A stretch of DNA of 64,000 bases from Phenylobacterium aquaticum (GCF_022695515.1 NZ_JALDPT010000007.1:62001-126000), one strand, 5' to 3'. Positions 1 to 9,116 are shown, counted from the first letter of the stretch. Notes: generated by a model not told the origin, from the letters alone. Translations and numbers: made by a program.

Positions 1-676
1 CCGGGATCGGGGTGTTCTCGAACACCACGTCGTGGCTGCCGGAGGCGCGCAGGCCGGTGTGGTCCCAGGTCTCCTCGATGCGGCGGCCCGGCGCGTCCCT
101 GTGCACCAGGAAGCCGCCGACCCGGGGCGTCTCCTCGTCGGTGCGGGCCCAGACGATCATCCAGGTGAGCGCCGGCGAGCCGGTCGAATAGATCTTGCGG
201 CCCGACAGGCTCCAGCCGTCGGCCGTGCGGCGGGCGACCGTGGCGGGCAGGCCGCCGCGCGCCGGGGTGCCGAGCTCGGGCTCGACCCTCAGGGCGTTGA
301 TCAGGGCGCCGTCCTTGATGGCGTCGCGCACCACCTGGACCTTCAGCTCCTCGGTGAAGCCGCCGCGGCCCTCCAGGGAGGCGTGGAACAGGTACTGCAT
401 CAGCAGCACCAGGGCGGTAGCCGGTTCGCCGCGGGCGACCGCCTGGATGACCCGCAAGGTGGTCGGCAGGTCGGCTTCAAGGCCGCCGAGCCGGGCCGGC
501 GCCGTCAGGGCCAGCAGGCCGTTGCGGTGGAGGGCCGCGAAGTTCTCGAACGGGAAGCTGGAGTCGCGGTCGTGATCGGCCGCCGTGGCCGCGAAGGCCT
601 GCGTCAGCTGCGGCAGGATCAGGTCGAGGTCGGGGCGGGCGGGCGCTTCGACGGCGCGGAGGGCGGAGGGGCTCAC
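1..676 (-). CDS. Acyl-CoA dehydrogenase-family oxidase (SfnB/DszC-like), partial at window start
   Basis: About 225 N-terminal residues are visible; the C-terminus lies outside the window. The start is GTG at 674-676, overlapping the ssuB stop in a GTGA junction, so the two are translationally coupled. The protein begins with the helical N-terminal domain of acyl-CoA dehydrogenases (residues about 5-115), followed by the middle beta domain with WSLSGRKIYSTGS and the loop WDHTGLRASGSHDV, both typical of the family. Flavin-linked members beside ssu genes are usually SfnB/DszC-type monooxygenases acting on sulfur compounds and not on acyl-CoA. The operon position with the sulfonate transporter supports that role here, but the substrate is inferred. 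It could also be a plain acyl-CoA dehydrogenase. Confidence 0.8.
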   Translation of the reverse strand, partial: MSPSALRAVEAPARPDLDLILPQLTQAFAATAADHDRDSSFPFENFAALHRNGLLALTAPARLGGLEADLPTTLRVIQAVARGEPATALVLLMQYLFHASLEGRGGFTEELKVQVVRDAIKDGALINALRVEPELGTPARGGLPATVARRTADGWSLSGRKIYSTGSPALTWMIVWARTDEETPRVGGFLVHRDAPGRRIEETWDHTGLRASGSHDVVFENTPIP

Positions 677-1467
677 GCGACCATCTCCCCGCTCGGAAAG
701 GCGACCAGGGCGCCTTCGGTCGGCGCGGGCCGGCGGGCCGGCGCCTCGACGCCGAGATGGCCGAGCAGCCGGGTGCGGATGGCGTGGAAGGCGGCGTCGG
801 GATCGCGCGGGCGGGGCAGATCGATCCGCTCCTCGGCGGCGATGCGGCCCTCGTCCAGCACCAGCACCCGGTCGGCCAGGGTGATCGCCTCGTCGACGTC
901 GTGGGTGACCAGCAGCACGGCCGGGTTGTGGGTGCGCCACAGGGCCAGGACCAGGCCATGCATGCGGATGCGGGTCAGGGCGTCCAGCGCCGCGAAGGGC
1001 TCGTCCAGCAGCAGCAGGCCGGGCTCGCGGACCAGGGCGCGGGCGAGCGCCACGCGCTGAGCCTCGCCGCCCGACAGCGTCGCCGGCCAGGCGTCCAGCC
1101 GGTGGCCGAGCTGCACTTCGCCGAGCGCCGCCTCTGCCCGGTCGCGGACGCCGGGGCCGGACAGGCCGAGCGCCACGTTGCGCCAGACCTTCTTCCAGGG
1201 CAGAAGGCGCGGATCCTGGAACACGATGGCCTTGGCGGCCGGCGTGGTCACCGCCTGGCCATCGGCCGGGTCCAGGCCGGCCAGGGTGCGCAGCAGGGTG
1301 GTCTTGCCCGACCCGCTGCGGCCCAGAAGGGCGACGAACTCGCCGCGCCCGATGTCGAGGTCGAGATCGTGCAGGACGGTGGTCTGTCCGAACCGGCGGG
1401 TGAAGTTGCGGACCCTGACGGCCGGCTGGGCGGCGACGGGCAGGGCGACTTGGAGGGGGTGCGACAC
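673..1467 (-). CDS. ssuB: Aliphatic sulfonate ABC transporter ATP-binding protein SsuB
   Basis: 264-residue ABC ATPase that energises sulfonate uptake on the cytoplasmic face of the inner membrane. Visible motifs: Walker A GRSGSGKTT (residues 49-57), Q-loop FQDPRLLPW, signature LSGGEAQRVALARAL, Walker B LLLLDEPFAALD and the H-loop THDVDEA. The closest family is SsuB/TauB/NrtD; SsuB is preferred because ssuC, ssuD and ssuA homologues are nearby. The start is GTG at 1465-1467 with GGAAAGG about 9 nt upstream, 20 nt after the ssuC stop. A longer upstream reading is only the out-of-frame shadow of ssuC. It forms an operon with ssuC (upstream) and the acyl-CoA-dehydrogenase-like gene (downstream). 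Confidence 0.93.
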   Translation of the reverse strand: MSHPLQVALPVAAQPAVRVRNFTRRFGQTTVLHDLDLDIGRGEFVALLGRSGSGKTTLLRTLAGLDPADGQAVTTPAAKAIVFQDPRLLPWKKVWRNVALGLSGPGVRDRAEAALGEVQLGHRLDAWPATLSGGEAQRVALARALVREPGLLLLDEPFAALDALTRIRMHGLVLALWRTHNPAVLLVTHDVDEAITLADRVLVLDEGRIAAEERIDLPRPRDPDAAFHAIRTRLLGHLGVEAPARRPAPTEGALVAFPSGEMVA

Positions 1468-1487
1468 GGGGTCGGCCTTTCCGAAAA

Positions 1488-2297
1488 TCAGGACTTGATG
1501 AAGGAGGGACGCCAGGCGAGCGCCCGCGTCTCGAGGGTGCGCACGATCTGGTCGGCGGTGAGCCCCAGGGCGGCGTAGACGATCAGGCAGACGACGATGA
1601 CGTCGGTGCGCATGAAGTCGCGGGCGTTGTTGATAAGATAGCCGAGGCCCGCCTGGGCGTTGATCTGCTCGGCCACCACCAGCACCAGCAGCGCCACGCC
1701 CATGGCGTAGCGCAGCCCCACCAGGAACGAGGGCAGGGCGCCCGGCAGGATCACATGGACGATCAGGTCCAGGCCCTTGAGGCCGAAGCTGCGGGCCGCC
1801 TCGATCAGCCGGGCGTCGACGCCGCGCACGCCGGAGAACAGGTTCAGATAGATCGGGAAGGTCGTGCCCACCGCGATCAGGGTGATCTTCGGCGTCTCGC
1901 CGATGCCGAACCAGACGATGAACAGGGGCGTGAGCGCGAGGCTGGGGATGGTGCGCTTGATCTGCATCAGCGGGTCGACCGCCGTCTCGCCGATCCGCGA
2001 CAGCCCCGAGACCAGGGCGAGCGTCGTCCCCACGATCAGGCCGATCGCCAGGCCCGCCGAGGCTCGCGCCAGCGAGACCACCAGATTGCGCGGCAGCTCG
2101 CCGCTGACCGTCATCTCCCACAGGGTGACCAGCACGGTCGACGGCGCGGCCAGGATGCGGGGCGGAATGACCCCGGTGCGCGAGCCCAGCTCCCATAGCA
2201 GCAGGAGCAGGACCGGCGACAACCAACGCGCATGGCTCAACTGAAAGCGCGGCAGGCTCAGTCCGATAGGATTTCTATCGATCGTCAATAGAGACAC
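1488..2297 (-). CDS. ssuC: Aliphatic sulfonate ABC transporter permease SsuC
   Basis: 269-residue inner-membrane permease of the SsuC/TauC type (BPD_transp_1). About six hydrophobic segments are visible, starting with WLSPVLLLLLWELGSRTG. The conserved coupling loop that contacts SsuB is in the second half (EAARSFGLKGLDLIVHVILPGALPS would cover it; key part EAARSFG). The start is GTG at 2295-2297 with a strong GGAGG about 7 nt upstream. It is the first gene of the leftward operon ssuC-ssuB-oxidase, divergent from the LysR gene at 2435, with a 137-nt shared control region. Confidence 0.93.
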   Translation of the reverse strand: MSLLTIDRNPIGLSLPRFQLSHARWLSPVLLLLLWELGSRTGVIPPRILAAPSTVLVTLWEMTVSGELPRNLVVSLARASAGLAIGLIVGTTLALVSGLSRIGETAVDPLMQIKRTIPSLALTPLFIVWFGIGETPKITLIAVGTTFPIYLNLFSGVRGVDARLIEAARSFGLKGLDLIVHVILPGALPSFLVGLRYAMGVALLVLVVAEQINAQAGLGYLINNARDFMRTDVIVVCLIVYAALGLTADQIVRTLETRALAWRPSFIKS

Positions 2298-2374
2298 TGG
2301 AAGACCTCCGGGCCTTTGCGCGCCAAGGGAAATTTGCGCTTTGCCTTTCCGGAGAAAGCCTTCTAATTCCTATC

Positions 2375-2388
2375 AACTCAATAGAGTT
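2375..2388. promoter_or_regulatory. Inverted repeat AACTC-AATA-GAGTT in the ssuC/lysR divergent promoter region
   Basis: Perfect 5-bp arms with a 4-nt spacer lie midway between ssuC (leftward) and the LysR gene (rightward). LysR-type regulators usually bind such dyads in the shared region and activate the divergent target while repressing themselves. This is an inference from position and symmetry only. Confidence 0.4.
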
Positions 2389-2434
2389 ATCTTGAAGCGA
2401 CCCATTAGAGGTTCTCATAGTTGGACATGTCCCG

Positions 2435-3292
2435 ATGGCCGTGAATCTGCCCACCGAGCTGCTGCGAAGCTTCGCCGCGATCGTCGACTCCGGCTCCATG
2501 CTGCGGGCGACGGAGCGGGTGTTCGTCACCCAGTCGGCGCTCAGCCTTCAGATGAAGCGCCTGGAGGAAACGGTGCAGACGCCGCTCTTCCACCGCGACG
2601 GTCGACGCCTGGTGCTGACCCCCACCGGCGAGACCCTGCTGGCCTATGCCCGCGACATCCTGTCGATGAACGACCAGGCGGTGGCCGCGGTCACCGGCGA
2701 CGCCCTGGCGGGGCCCGCGCGCGTCGGCCTGGTGCAGGACTTCGCCGAGACCCTGCTGTCCGGCGTCCTGTCCCAGTTCGCCCAGCTGAACCCCGACGCC
2801 CAGCTGCAGGTCCGGGTCGGGGGCTCCCAGGAGCTGATCGATCTCCTGAACTCCGACCGCCTGGACGTGGTGCTTTGCATGGGGGCCAGCGACGACCTGG
2901 CGGCCATCCGCACGGCGCCGACCATCTGGCTGGGCGACGACGCCCTCCTGGCGCAGGAGGTCTTGCCGATCGCCGTGCTCGAGCGCCCCTGCCGGTTCCG
3001 CGACGCCGCCCTGTCGGCGCTGGACAAGTCTGGCCGCCCCTATCGGGTGGTGCTGGAGACCCCCAGCCTGTCGGTGCTCCGGGCCGCGGTGAATTCCGGG
3101 CTCGGCGTCACCTGCCGCACCGAGATCTTCTCCACCCGCCGCCTGGGCGAGGCGGAGGCTGCGACCCTGCCCGACCTGCCGGGCGTCGCCTATGTGCGCC
3201 ACGTCCGCGCCAAGCCGCACCCGACCATCGATCGCCTGGCGGAGCTGATCCGCACGGCCGTCCTCGACCTCCAGACCCCGGTATCCGCATGA
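2435..3292 (+). CDS. LysR-family transcriptional regulator of the sulfur cluster
   Basis: 285 residues, usual LysR length. The N-terminal winged helix-turn-helix covers residues about 3-65 (SGSMLRATERVFVTQSALSLQ, then the wing LFHRDGRRLVLTPTGE). It is followed by a periplasmic-binding-like effector domain (about 90-280). It lies divergent to ssuC and overlaps the downstream RutE-like gene by ATGA. By analogy with CysB/Cbl it may sense sulfur status or a sulfonate, but nothing in the sequence fixes the ligand. The start ATG follows a weak ribosome-binding site; the upstream in-frame reading is not needed. Confidence 0.88.
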   Translation: MAVNLPTELLRSFAAIVDSGSMLRATERVFVTQSALSLQMKRLEETVQTPLFHRDGRRLVLTPTGETLLAYARDILSMNDQAVAAVTGDALAGPARVGLVQDFAETLLSGVLSQFAQLNPDAQLQVRVGGSQELIDLLNSDRLDVVLCMGASDDLAAIRTAPTIWLGDDALLAQEVLPIAVLERPCRFRDAALSALDKSGRPYRVVLETPSLSVLRAAVNSGLGVTCRTEIFSTRRLGEAEAATLPDLPGVAYVRHVRAKPHPTIDRLAELIRTAVLDLQTPVSA

Positions 3293-3879
3293 GCCAACGC
3301 CTCGACGACCCCGCCCTCGACCGCCTGTTCCGCATCGCCCGCACCCGCAACGGTTGGACCGCGGAGGAGATCTCCGACGCCCTGATCCGCGAGATCTACG
3401 ACACGGCCAAGTGGGGCCCGACCGCGGCCAACAGCAACCCGGCCCGGTTCCGGTTCCTGAAGAGCCTGGAGGCGCGCACGCGCCTGGGCGATCTCGCCTC
3501 TGCCACCAATCGCGAGAAGATCCTGGCGGCGCCGGTCTGCGTGATCGTGGGCTATGACCTGGACTTCGCCGAGAAGATCCCCGAGCTGTTCCCGCACAAT
3601 CCGGGCGCCAAGGCCTGGTTCGCCAATCCTGAGGCTGCCCGCGTCACCGCCGTGCGCAACGGCACGCTGCAGGGCGCCTATCTGATGATCGCGGCCAGGG
3701 CGCTCGGCCTCGACTGCGGGCCGATGTCGGGGTTCGACAACGCCGCCGTGGACGCCGCCTTCTTCGCCGGGACCAAGATCCAGTCGAACTTCATCTGCAA
3801 TATCGGCCACGGCACGGACGAGGGGCTGTTCGACCGCAATCCGCGCCTGGCCTTCGAGGACGCCTGCCAGATCCTCTGA
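3289..3879 (+). CDS. Nitroreductase-family protein, RutE/HadB-like (malonic semialdehyde reductase family)
   Basis: 196 residues, the same length as E. coli RutE, with matching landmarks: RTRNGW, KWGPTAANSNPARF, APVCVIVGYD, LFPHNP, ALGLDCGPMSGFDNAAVDAAFF and SNFICNIGHG. The family uses FMN and NAD(P)H to reduce malonic semialdehyde or quinone/nitro substrates. The start ATG at 3289 overlaps the LysR stop (ATGA), so the gene is co-transcribed with the regulator. No other rut genes are present, and no SsuE-type FMN reductase is seen in the cluster, so a role in supplying reduced flavin or reducing an aldehyde released from sulfonates is possible but unproven. Confidence 0.85.
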   Translation: MSQRLDDPALDRLFRIARTRNGWTAEEISDALIREIYDTAKWGPTAANSNPARFRFLKSLEARTRLGDLASATNREKILAAPVCVIVGYDLDFAEKIPELFPHNPGAKAWFANPEAARVTAVRNGTLQGAYLMIAARALGLDCGPMSGFDNAAVDAAFFAGTKIQSNFICNIGHGTDEGLFDRNPRLAFEDACQIL

Positions 3880-3910
3880 GCAAAGATCCTCTGACAGGCG
3901 CCCCCGATCG

Positions 3911-5251
3911 TCACGCCGCGGCGGTCCGGCTCCGGGCCGCCGTGTGGCGATTGACGGGGAAGTCGAGACCCAGGCTCTCGCGCAGGGTCGTGCCCTCGTA
4001 TTCGGTCCGGTAGAGCCCGCGGGCCTGCAGGATCGGCACGACGGTCTCGACGAACACCTCCAGCTGGCCGGGCAGGGACTCGAAGACCATGAAGCCGTCG
4101 GCGCCGCGGGCCTCGAACCAGGTCTGCAGCGCGTTTGCGACCTGCTCCGGCGTGCCAACGAAATTGCTGCGCGGGGTGGCGAAGCGCAGGGCGACCTGGC
4201 GCAGGGTCAGGCCTTCCTCCCGCGCGGCGGCCAGGATCTTCAGCGAGGCGCTCTGATTGCTGTTGGCGCCGTGCTCGGCGACTTCCTGCGGGAAGGGCGC
4301 ATCCAGGTCGTGGCGCGAGAAGTCATAGTCGTTGAACGGCCGGCCCAGCATCGAGAGCGCGTTCTCGATCGAGACCAGATTGGCCAGCTCCTGATACTTG
4401 GCCTCGGCCGCCTCCGGCGTCGCGCCGACCACGGGCCGGACGCCCGGCAGCACCACCACCTGGTCGGGATCGCGCCCGGCGCCGGCCGCGCGGGCTTTGA
4501 GGTCGGCGTAATAGGCCTGGGCCTCCTGCAGCTCATTGTGGGAGACGAAGATGGCGTCGGCGCGCTTGGCGGCGAAGGTCTTGCCGTCCTCCGAGGCGCC
4601 GGCCTGGAAGATCACCGGCTGGCCCTGGGGCGAGCGGGCGATATTGAGCGGCCCCTTCACCTGGAAGAACTCGCCCTTGTGATCGAGGGCATGCAGCTTG
4701 GCCGGGTCGATGAACTGGCCCGTGGCCTTGTCATGGACGAGGGCGTCGTCCTCGTAGGAATCCCACAGCCCCTGGACCACGTCGAGATGCTCGCCCGCCA
4801 GCCGGTAGCGCAGGTCGTGGGCGTAGTGATGGTCCTTGGAATAGTTTTGGGCGCTGCCCTCCAGCCAGGAGGTGACCACGTTCCAGCCGGCCCGGCCGTG
4901 GCTGATATGGTCGAGGGAGGCGAACTGGCGCGCGGCGTTATAGGGCTCGGTGTAGCTCGAGGTCACGGTCGCCACGAGGCCGATATGATCGGTGGCGCCG
5001 GCCAGGGCCGAGAGGATGGTCAGCGGCTCGAAGCGGTTGAGATAGTGCGGGCTCGACTTCTCGGTGATGAACACGCTGTCGGCCACGAACACGAAGTCGA
5101 ACTTGCCGGCCTCGGCCACCTGGGCCTGGCGGCGATAGAAGGCGAAGTCGGTGCTGGCGGTGGGTTGGGCGTCTGGATGACGCCAGTCGCCCCAGCCGGG
5201 GCCGACCCCGTGCAGTATGAAACCGAGCTTGATCTTGCGTGGGTTCGACAT
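3911..5251 (-). CDS. FMN-dependent monooxygenase, NtaA/SnaA/DszA family (bacterial luciferase-like)
   Basis: 446 residues, the usual length of the NtaA/SnaA/DszA/SoxA group of two-component monooxygenases. Typical landmarks: the N-terminal [40 protein letters not shown] segment ([13 protein letters not shown]), [17 protein letters not shown], and [14 protein letters not shown]. These enzymes use FMNH2 and O2 to oxidise or cleave C-S or C-N bonds in the cytoplasm. The gene converges on the RutE-like gene (31 nt apart) and is divergent from ssuD across a 299-nt control region. The context favours an organosulfur substrate; the exact one cannot be read from sequence. Confidence 0.9.
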   Translation of the reverse strand: MSNPRKIKLGFILHGVGPGWGDWRHPDAQPTASTDFAFYRRQAQVAEAGKFDFVFVADSVFITEKSSPHYLNRFEPLTILSALAGATDHIGLVATVTSSYTEPYNAARQFASLDHISHGRAGWNVVTSWLEGSAQNYSKDHHYAHDLRYRLAGEHLDVVQGLWDSYEDDALVHDKATGQFIDPAKLHALDHKGEFFQVKGPLNIARSPQGQPVIFQAGASEDGKTFAAKRADAIFVSHNELQEAQAYYADLKARAAGAGRDPDQVVVLPGVRPVVGATPEAAEAKYQELANLVSIENALSMLGRPFNDYDFSRHDLDAPFPQEVAEHGANSNQSASLKILAAAREEGLTLRQVALRFATPRSNFVGTPEQVANALQTWFEARGADGFMVFESLPGQLEVFVETVVPILQARGLYRTEYEGTTLRESLGLDFPVNRHTAARSRTAAA

Positions 5252-5550
5252 GTCGCCGCCTCCGAGGTTTAGGTTGGCGGGACAGTTGTCAGGCGGTCAG
5301 GCCGTCATCCATGGAGTATTGGTCATGAGACTCATCAGCGCTCATGATTTCTAATCGCAAGAAGGCCTCGATCACCGGCGACAGAGGCGAATTCGGGTCG
5401 TGATTACAGAGCACAGTTGTGATGCTCATATGGGTGATGAGCCATTGAAATATCTTCAAATCTCATAGTCGGGGAAGAAAAACTCGGTCGCCCCGGCGGG
5501 CGCGGCCGGCGGATAACTGGGGTCAGGTTCAACACCGGTCCACAACGCCC
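5252..5550. promoter_or_regulatory. Divergent control region between the FMN monooxygenase and ssuD, rich in CTCAT/ATGAG half-sites
   Basis: The 299-nt gap has no gene. It contains two inverted repeats: TCATGAG-N11-CTCATGA at 5323-5347 and GCTCAT-N7-ATGAGC at 5424-5442. A further TCTCATAGT-CGG at 5461-5472 recurs with one mismatch at 2413-2424 in front of the LysR gene. The T-N11-A spacing of the first dyad is the LysR-type box geometry. These are candidate sites for the local LysR regulator. Confidence 0.45.
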
Positions 5551-6726
5551 ATGTCCCAACGCGACGACGCCGTCCGCCCCTTCTGGTTCATTCCCACCCA
5601 TGGCGACGGCCGCTGGCTGGGGGTGGGGCACCAGTCCCGCATCACCGATTTCAGCTACCTCGCCCAGGTGGGCCAGGCCGCCGACCGGCTGGGCTTCGAG
5701 GGCGTGCTGCTGCCGACCGGGCGCACCTGCGAGGACTCGTGGGTCGTGGCCAGCGCGCTGGCGCCCCTGACGCAACGGCTTAAGTTCCTGGTCGCGGTGC
5801 GGCCCGGGGTGACTTCGCCCCTGTTCGCCGCCCGCCAGGCCGCGACGCTCGACCGGGTCAGCGGCGGGCGGCTGCTGATCAATGTGGTGGCCGGCGGCAG
5901 CGCGCCGGAACTGGCCGCCGACGGCGTCTTCGTCAGCCATGACGACCGCTACGCCCTGACCGACGAGTTCCTGACCATCTGGCGCAGGCTGATGGCCGGC
6001 GAAAAGGTCGACTTCATCGGCCAGCACCTCAAGGTCGAGGGCGCGGAGCTGCTGTTCCCGCCGGTGCAGCAGGGCGGTCCGCCGCTGTTTCTTGGCGGCT
6101 CGTCCGATCCGGCCCTGCAGGTCACCGCCGACCACATCGACCACTATCTGACCTGGGGCGAACCCCCGGCCCAGGTGGCCGAGAAGCTCGACCAGATCCG
6201 TCGCCTCGCCGACGTCACGGGCCGCCAGGTGCGGTTCGGCGCCCGCTTCCATGTCATCGTCCGCGACACCGACGCCGAGGCCTGGGCGGAGGCCGACCGC
6301 CTGATCAGCCGCCTCGACGACGACGTCATCGCCAAGGCCCAGGCCGGTCAGGCGGCGCAGGACTCCGTCGGCCAGGCCCGCATGCGCGCCCTGCACGGCG
6401 GGCGGCGCGACAAGCTGGAGATCTATCCCAATGTCTGGGCCGGGGTCGGCCTGGTACGCGGCGGGGCGGGCACCGCCCTGGTCGGCTCGGCCGACAGCGT
6501 CGCCGAGCGCATCGCGGAATACCGGGCGCTGGGCGTCGAGACCTTCGTCCTGTCCGGCTATCCGCACCTGGAAGAGGCCTATCGCACCGCCGAGCTCCTG
6601 TTCCCCAAGCTCAATATCGCCGCCAATGACGACGCGGCGCCCCGCGCCAAGGTCCGGGCCGGTCGGGCCGGGGAGGCCGGAGTCTATTTCTCCCACGGCG
6701 GCCAGGTCGCCGCCGGGCCGTCCTAG
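5551..6726 (+). CDS. ssuD: FMNH2-dependent alkanesulfonate monooxygenase SsuD
   Basis: 391 residues (E. coli SsuD is 381). It releases sulfite and an aldehyde from C1-C14 alkanesulfonates using reduced flavin from a partner reductase. The luciferase-like barrel starts with [14 protein letters not shown]. Cys60 in PTGRTCED, the arginine/histidine pair in [11 protein letters not shown], and the late arginine in [12 protein letters not shown] match the active-site residues known for SsuD. It is divergent from the FMN monooxygenase and followed after 24 nt by ssuA. No ssuE is in this window, so the flavin reductase must come from elsewhere or from the RutE-like neighbour. Confidence 0.93.
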   Translation: MSQRDDAVRPFWFIPTHGDGRWLGVGHQSRITDFSYLAQVGQAADRLGFEGVLLPTGRTCEDSWVVASALAPLTQRLKFLVAVRPGVTSPLFAARQAATLDRVSGGRLLINVVAGGSAPELAADGVFVSHDDRYALTDEFLTIWRRLMAGEKVDFIGQHLKVEGAELLFPPVQQGGPPLFLGGSSDPALQVTADHIDHYLTWGEPPAQVAEKLDQIRRLADVTGRQVRFGARFHVIVRDTDAEAWAEADRLISRLDDDVIAKAQAGQAAQDSVGQARMRALHGGRRDKLEIYPNVWAGVGLVRGGAGTALVGSADSVAERIAEYRALGVETFVLSGYPHLEEAYRTAELLFPKLNIAANDDAAPRAKVRAGRAGEAGVYFSHGGQVAAGPS

Positions 6727-6750
6727 CGTTCAAACCTCCAAGGAACTTCC

Positions 6751-7698
6751 ATGTCTCTCTGGTCGCGCCGGACCCTGATGTTCGGCGCGGGCGCCGTGGC
6801 GCTCAGCGCCTGCGCGCCCGCAAAGGGCCTCAAGCCCATCCGCATCGGCGTTCAGAAGAGCGGCGTTCCCTTCCTCGCCAAGGCGCGCGGCGGGCTCGAC
6901 GTCGCGCTCAAGGACGTCGCCGGGGCGGTCCAGTGGGTGGAGTTTCCGTCCGGCCCGCCGATGATCGAGGCCATGGCCGCTGGCGCCGTCGATTTCGGCC
7001 TGGTCGGCGAGAGCCCGCCGGTCTTCGCCCAGGCCGCCGGCGCCCCCATCGTCTATGTCGCGGCCCAGCCGGTCACCGGCGCGGGCTCGGCCCTGCTGGT
7101 TCCCAAGGCCTCACAGATCCAGTCGGTCGCCGAGCTCAAGGGCAAGCGCGTCGCCTTCACCAAGGCCAGCTCCGCCCACCTGTTCGTGGTCGAGGCCCTG
7201 AAGCAGGCCGGCCTGACGCTCGCCGACATCCAGCCGATCCAGCTCAGCCCCGGCGACGCGGCCGGCGCCTTCGCCTCCGGCGCCATCGACGCCTGGTCGA
7301 CCTGGGACCCCTATTATGCCCTGGCCCAGCGCGACCAGCAGGCCCGCGCCCTGGTCACCGGCGAACACCTGCCCAAGACCAGCTCGTTCTATATCGCCAC
7401 CCGCGGCTTCGCCGAGGGCTCGCCCGACGCGCTCAAGGCCCTGCTCGCCGCGCTGAAGATCCACGCCGACTGGGGCCAGGCGCACCGCGACCAGGTGGCC
7501 CAGATCATCGCCGCCGCCACCGGCCTGCCCGCCGACATCGCCCAGGCCGCGCTGCGCCGCGGCCGCTACGCCGTCGATCCCCTCGACGACGCCATCCTAG
7601 CCGGCCAGCAACAGGTCGCCGACACCTTCCACGCCATCGGCGCGATCCCGGCGGCTGTCCGGGTGCGCGACGCCGCCTGGCTGGGCTGGAAGGGCTAG
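6751..7698 (+). CDS. ssuA: Aliphatic sulfonate-binding protein SsuA (lipoprotein or Tat-type export signal)
   Basis: 315-residue substrate-binding protein of the SsuA/TauA/NrtA class (NMT1-like fold). The N-terminus has a twin arginine (SRRTLMFG) and a lipobox LSAC with Cys21, so it may be Tat-exported and lipid-anchored; free periplasmic location is less likely. Family landmarks are IRIGVQKSG, FPSGPPMIEAMAAGAVDFG, GKRVAFTKASSAH and AIDAWSTWDPYY. AAGGAA precedes the start at 6751. It delivers sulfonate to SsuBC, although the transporter genes are in the opposite operon more than 4 kb away. Confidence 0.9.
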   Translation: MSLWSRRTLMFGAGAVALSACAPAKGLKPIRIGVQKSGVPFLAKARGGLDVALKDVAGAVQWVEFPSGPPMIEAMAAGAVDFGLVGESPPVFAQAAGAPIVYVAAQPVTGAGSALLVPKASQIQSVAELKGKRVAFTKASSAHLFVVEALKQAGLTLADIQPIQLSPGDAAGAFASGAIDAWSTWDPYYALAQRDQQARALVTGEHLPKTSSFYIATRGFAEGSPDALKALLAALKIHADWGQAHRDQVAQIIAAATGLPADIAQAALRRGRYAVDPLDDAILAGQQQVADTFHAIGAIPAAVRVRDAAWLGWKG

Positions 7699-7754
7699 GT
7701 CCGCGAAGGGCCGCCTCGACGTTCTGCGTCAATTCCGGACGTAGTCCGCGATGA

Positions 7755-7769
7755 GAACATCTTGCGAAC
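7755..7769. promoter_or_regulatory. LexA (SOS) box GAAC-N7-GAAC upstream of recA
   Basis: A perfect match to the alphaproteobacterial LexA operator GTTC-N7-GTTC, read on the opposite strand, about 93 nt upstream of the recA start. A third GAAC follows at 7773-7776. It marks recA as LexA-repressed and DNA-damage inducible, as known in Caulobacter and Rhizobium. Confidence 0.85.
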
Positions 7770-7861
7770 AGAGAACAAAGCGGGTACCCATGAGTCCTGA
7801 CGGGGCGCGGCGAACTGCGGCCGGTCGGGTTGGCGGAATCATGGAATAAGGAGCGCCCATC

Positions 7862-8929
7862 ATGTCTAACCAATCGGCGTTGAAGCTCGTGGCAAGAGAA
7901 GAAGGCGATAAGCAGCGGGCGCTCGAAGCGGCGCTGGCTCAGATAGACCGGGCGTTCGGCAAGGGCTCGGTGATGAAGCTGGGCGACAAGGCCACCATGG
8001 AGGTCGAAGCCGTCTCCACGGGGTCGCTGGGCCTGGACATCGCGCTCGGGATCGGCGGTCTGCCCAAGGGCCGGATTGTCGAGATCTACGGGCCGGAAAG
8101 CTCCGGCAAGACCACTCTGGCCCTGCACGTGGTGGCCGAGGTCCAGAAGGCCGGCGGCACCGCCGCCTTCGTCGACGCCGAGCATGCGCTCGATCCCGCC
8201 TACGCCAAGAAGCTGGGCGTCAATCTGGATCAGCTCCTGGTCTCCCAGCCGGACACCGGCGAACAGGCCCTGGAGATCACCGACACCCTGGTGCGCTCGG
8301 GCGCCATCGACATCATCGTCATCGACTCCGTCGCGGCCCTGACGCCGCGGGCGGAAATCGAAGGCGAGATGGGCGACAGCCTGCCGGGCCTTCAGGCCCG
8401 CCTGATGAGCCAGGCGCTGCGCAAGCTGACCGCCTCGATCTCCAAGGCCAAGACCCTGGTCATCTTCATCAACCAGATCCGCATGAAGATCGGGGTGATG
8501 TACGGCTCGCCGGAGACCACGACGGGCGGCAATGCGCTCAAGTTCTACGCCTCGGTCCGCCTCGACATCCGCCGCACCGGCTCGGTCAAGGTCCGCGACG
8601 AGATCGTCGGCAACAATGTCCGCGTGAAGGTGGTCAAGAACAAGGTCGCGCCCCCGTTCCGCGAGGTCGAGTTCGACATCATGTATGGCGAGGGCATCTC
8701 CAAGCTGGGCGAGATCATCGATCTCGGCGTCAAGGCCGGGGTGATCGAGAAATCCGGCTCCTGGTTCTCCTGGAGCAGCCAGCGGATCGGCCAGGGTCGG
8801 GACAATGTGCGCGAGTTCCTGCGCAACAATCCCGACATCGCCAGCCAGATCGAGGCCCAGGTCCGCGGCGCCAAGGACGTCATCGAGGAAGAGCTGCTGG
8901 TCGGCCCCTCCGAGACCGACGACGAATAG
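7862..8929 (+). CDS. recA: Recombinase RecA
   Basis: 355 residues, the normal length. It binds single-stranded DNA, drives strand exchange and triggers LexA autocleavage. Visible: N-terminal helix, Walker [10 protein letters not shown] (about residues 74-82), Walker [11 protein letters not shown], the L1/L2 DNA-binding loops ([49 protein letters not shown] region, key part [19 protein letters not shown]), and an acidic C-terminal tail (SETDDE). The start ATG at 7862 has AAGGAG about 10 nt upstream. The gene sits alone behind a LexA box and ends before a strong terminator, so it is monocistronic. Confidence 0.99.
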   Translation: MSNQSALKLVAREEGDKQRALEAALAQIDRAFGKGSVMKLGDKATMEVEAVSTGSLGLDIALGIGGLPKGRIVEIYGPESSGKTTLALHVVAEVQKAGGTAAFVDAEHALDPAYAKKLGVNLDQLLVSQPDTGEQALEITDTLVRSGAIDIIVIDSVAALTPRAEIEGEMGDSLPGLQARLMSQALRKLTASISKAKTLVIFINQIRMKIGVMYGSPETTTGGNALKFYASVRLDIRRTGSVKVRDEIVGNNVRVKVVKNKVAPPFREVEFDIMYGEGISKLGEIIDLGVKAGVIEKSGSWFSWSSQRIGQGRDNVREFLRNNPDIASQIEAQVRGAKDVIEEELLVGPSETDDE

Positions 8930-8957
8930 GCGCCCGCGGGCGTCTGTCACCTCTCAA

Positions 8958-8975
8958 GATCTCTCTCCAGAGATC
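8958..8975. other. Perfect hairpin just downstream of recA
   Basis: GATCTCT-CTCC-AGAGATC, a 7-bp perfect stem 29 nt after the recA stop. It has no T-tract, so it is more likely an mRNA 3' stabiliser or incidental than a terminator. Confidence 0.35.
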
Positions 8976-9078
8976 CCGACGGATGGCCGTTCCGGCGCCT
9001 GTGGCTTCGGGAGGCGCCGCCAACCCCGCTGTCCTCAAGCCTGGCGCTTAGGACCCCGCGCGGCTGTCCGTCGGGCCA

Positions 9079-9116
9079 GGACTCCGGACCTCCGCGTCCG
9101 GACGTCCTTTTTCTTT
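9079..9116 (+). terminator. Rho-independent terminator of recA
   Basis: GC-rich stem (arms GGACTCCGGAC and GTCCGGACGTCC, loop CTCCGC) followed directly by TTTTTCTTT. It separates recA from alaS, which starts at 9212. Confidence 0.8.

Noticed and set aside
1468..2226. Long N-terminal extension of SsuB
   Set aside because: It is the +1 frame of ssuC and reads as Ala/Arg/Gly-rich nonsense; GTG at 1465-1467 with a ribosome-binding site is the true start.
8958..8975. Hairpin after recA as its terminator
   Set aside because: No T-tract; the better terminator with TTTTTCTTT is at 9079-9116.
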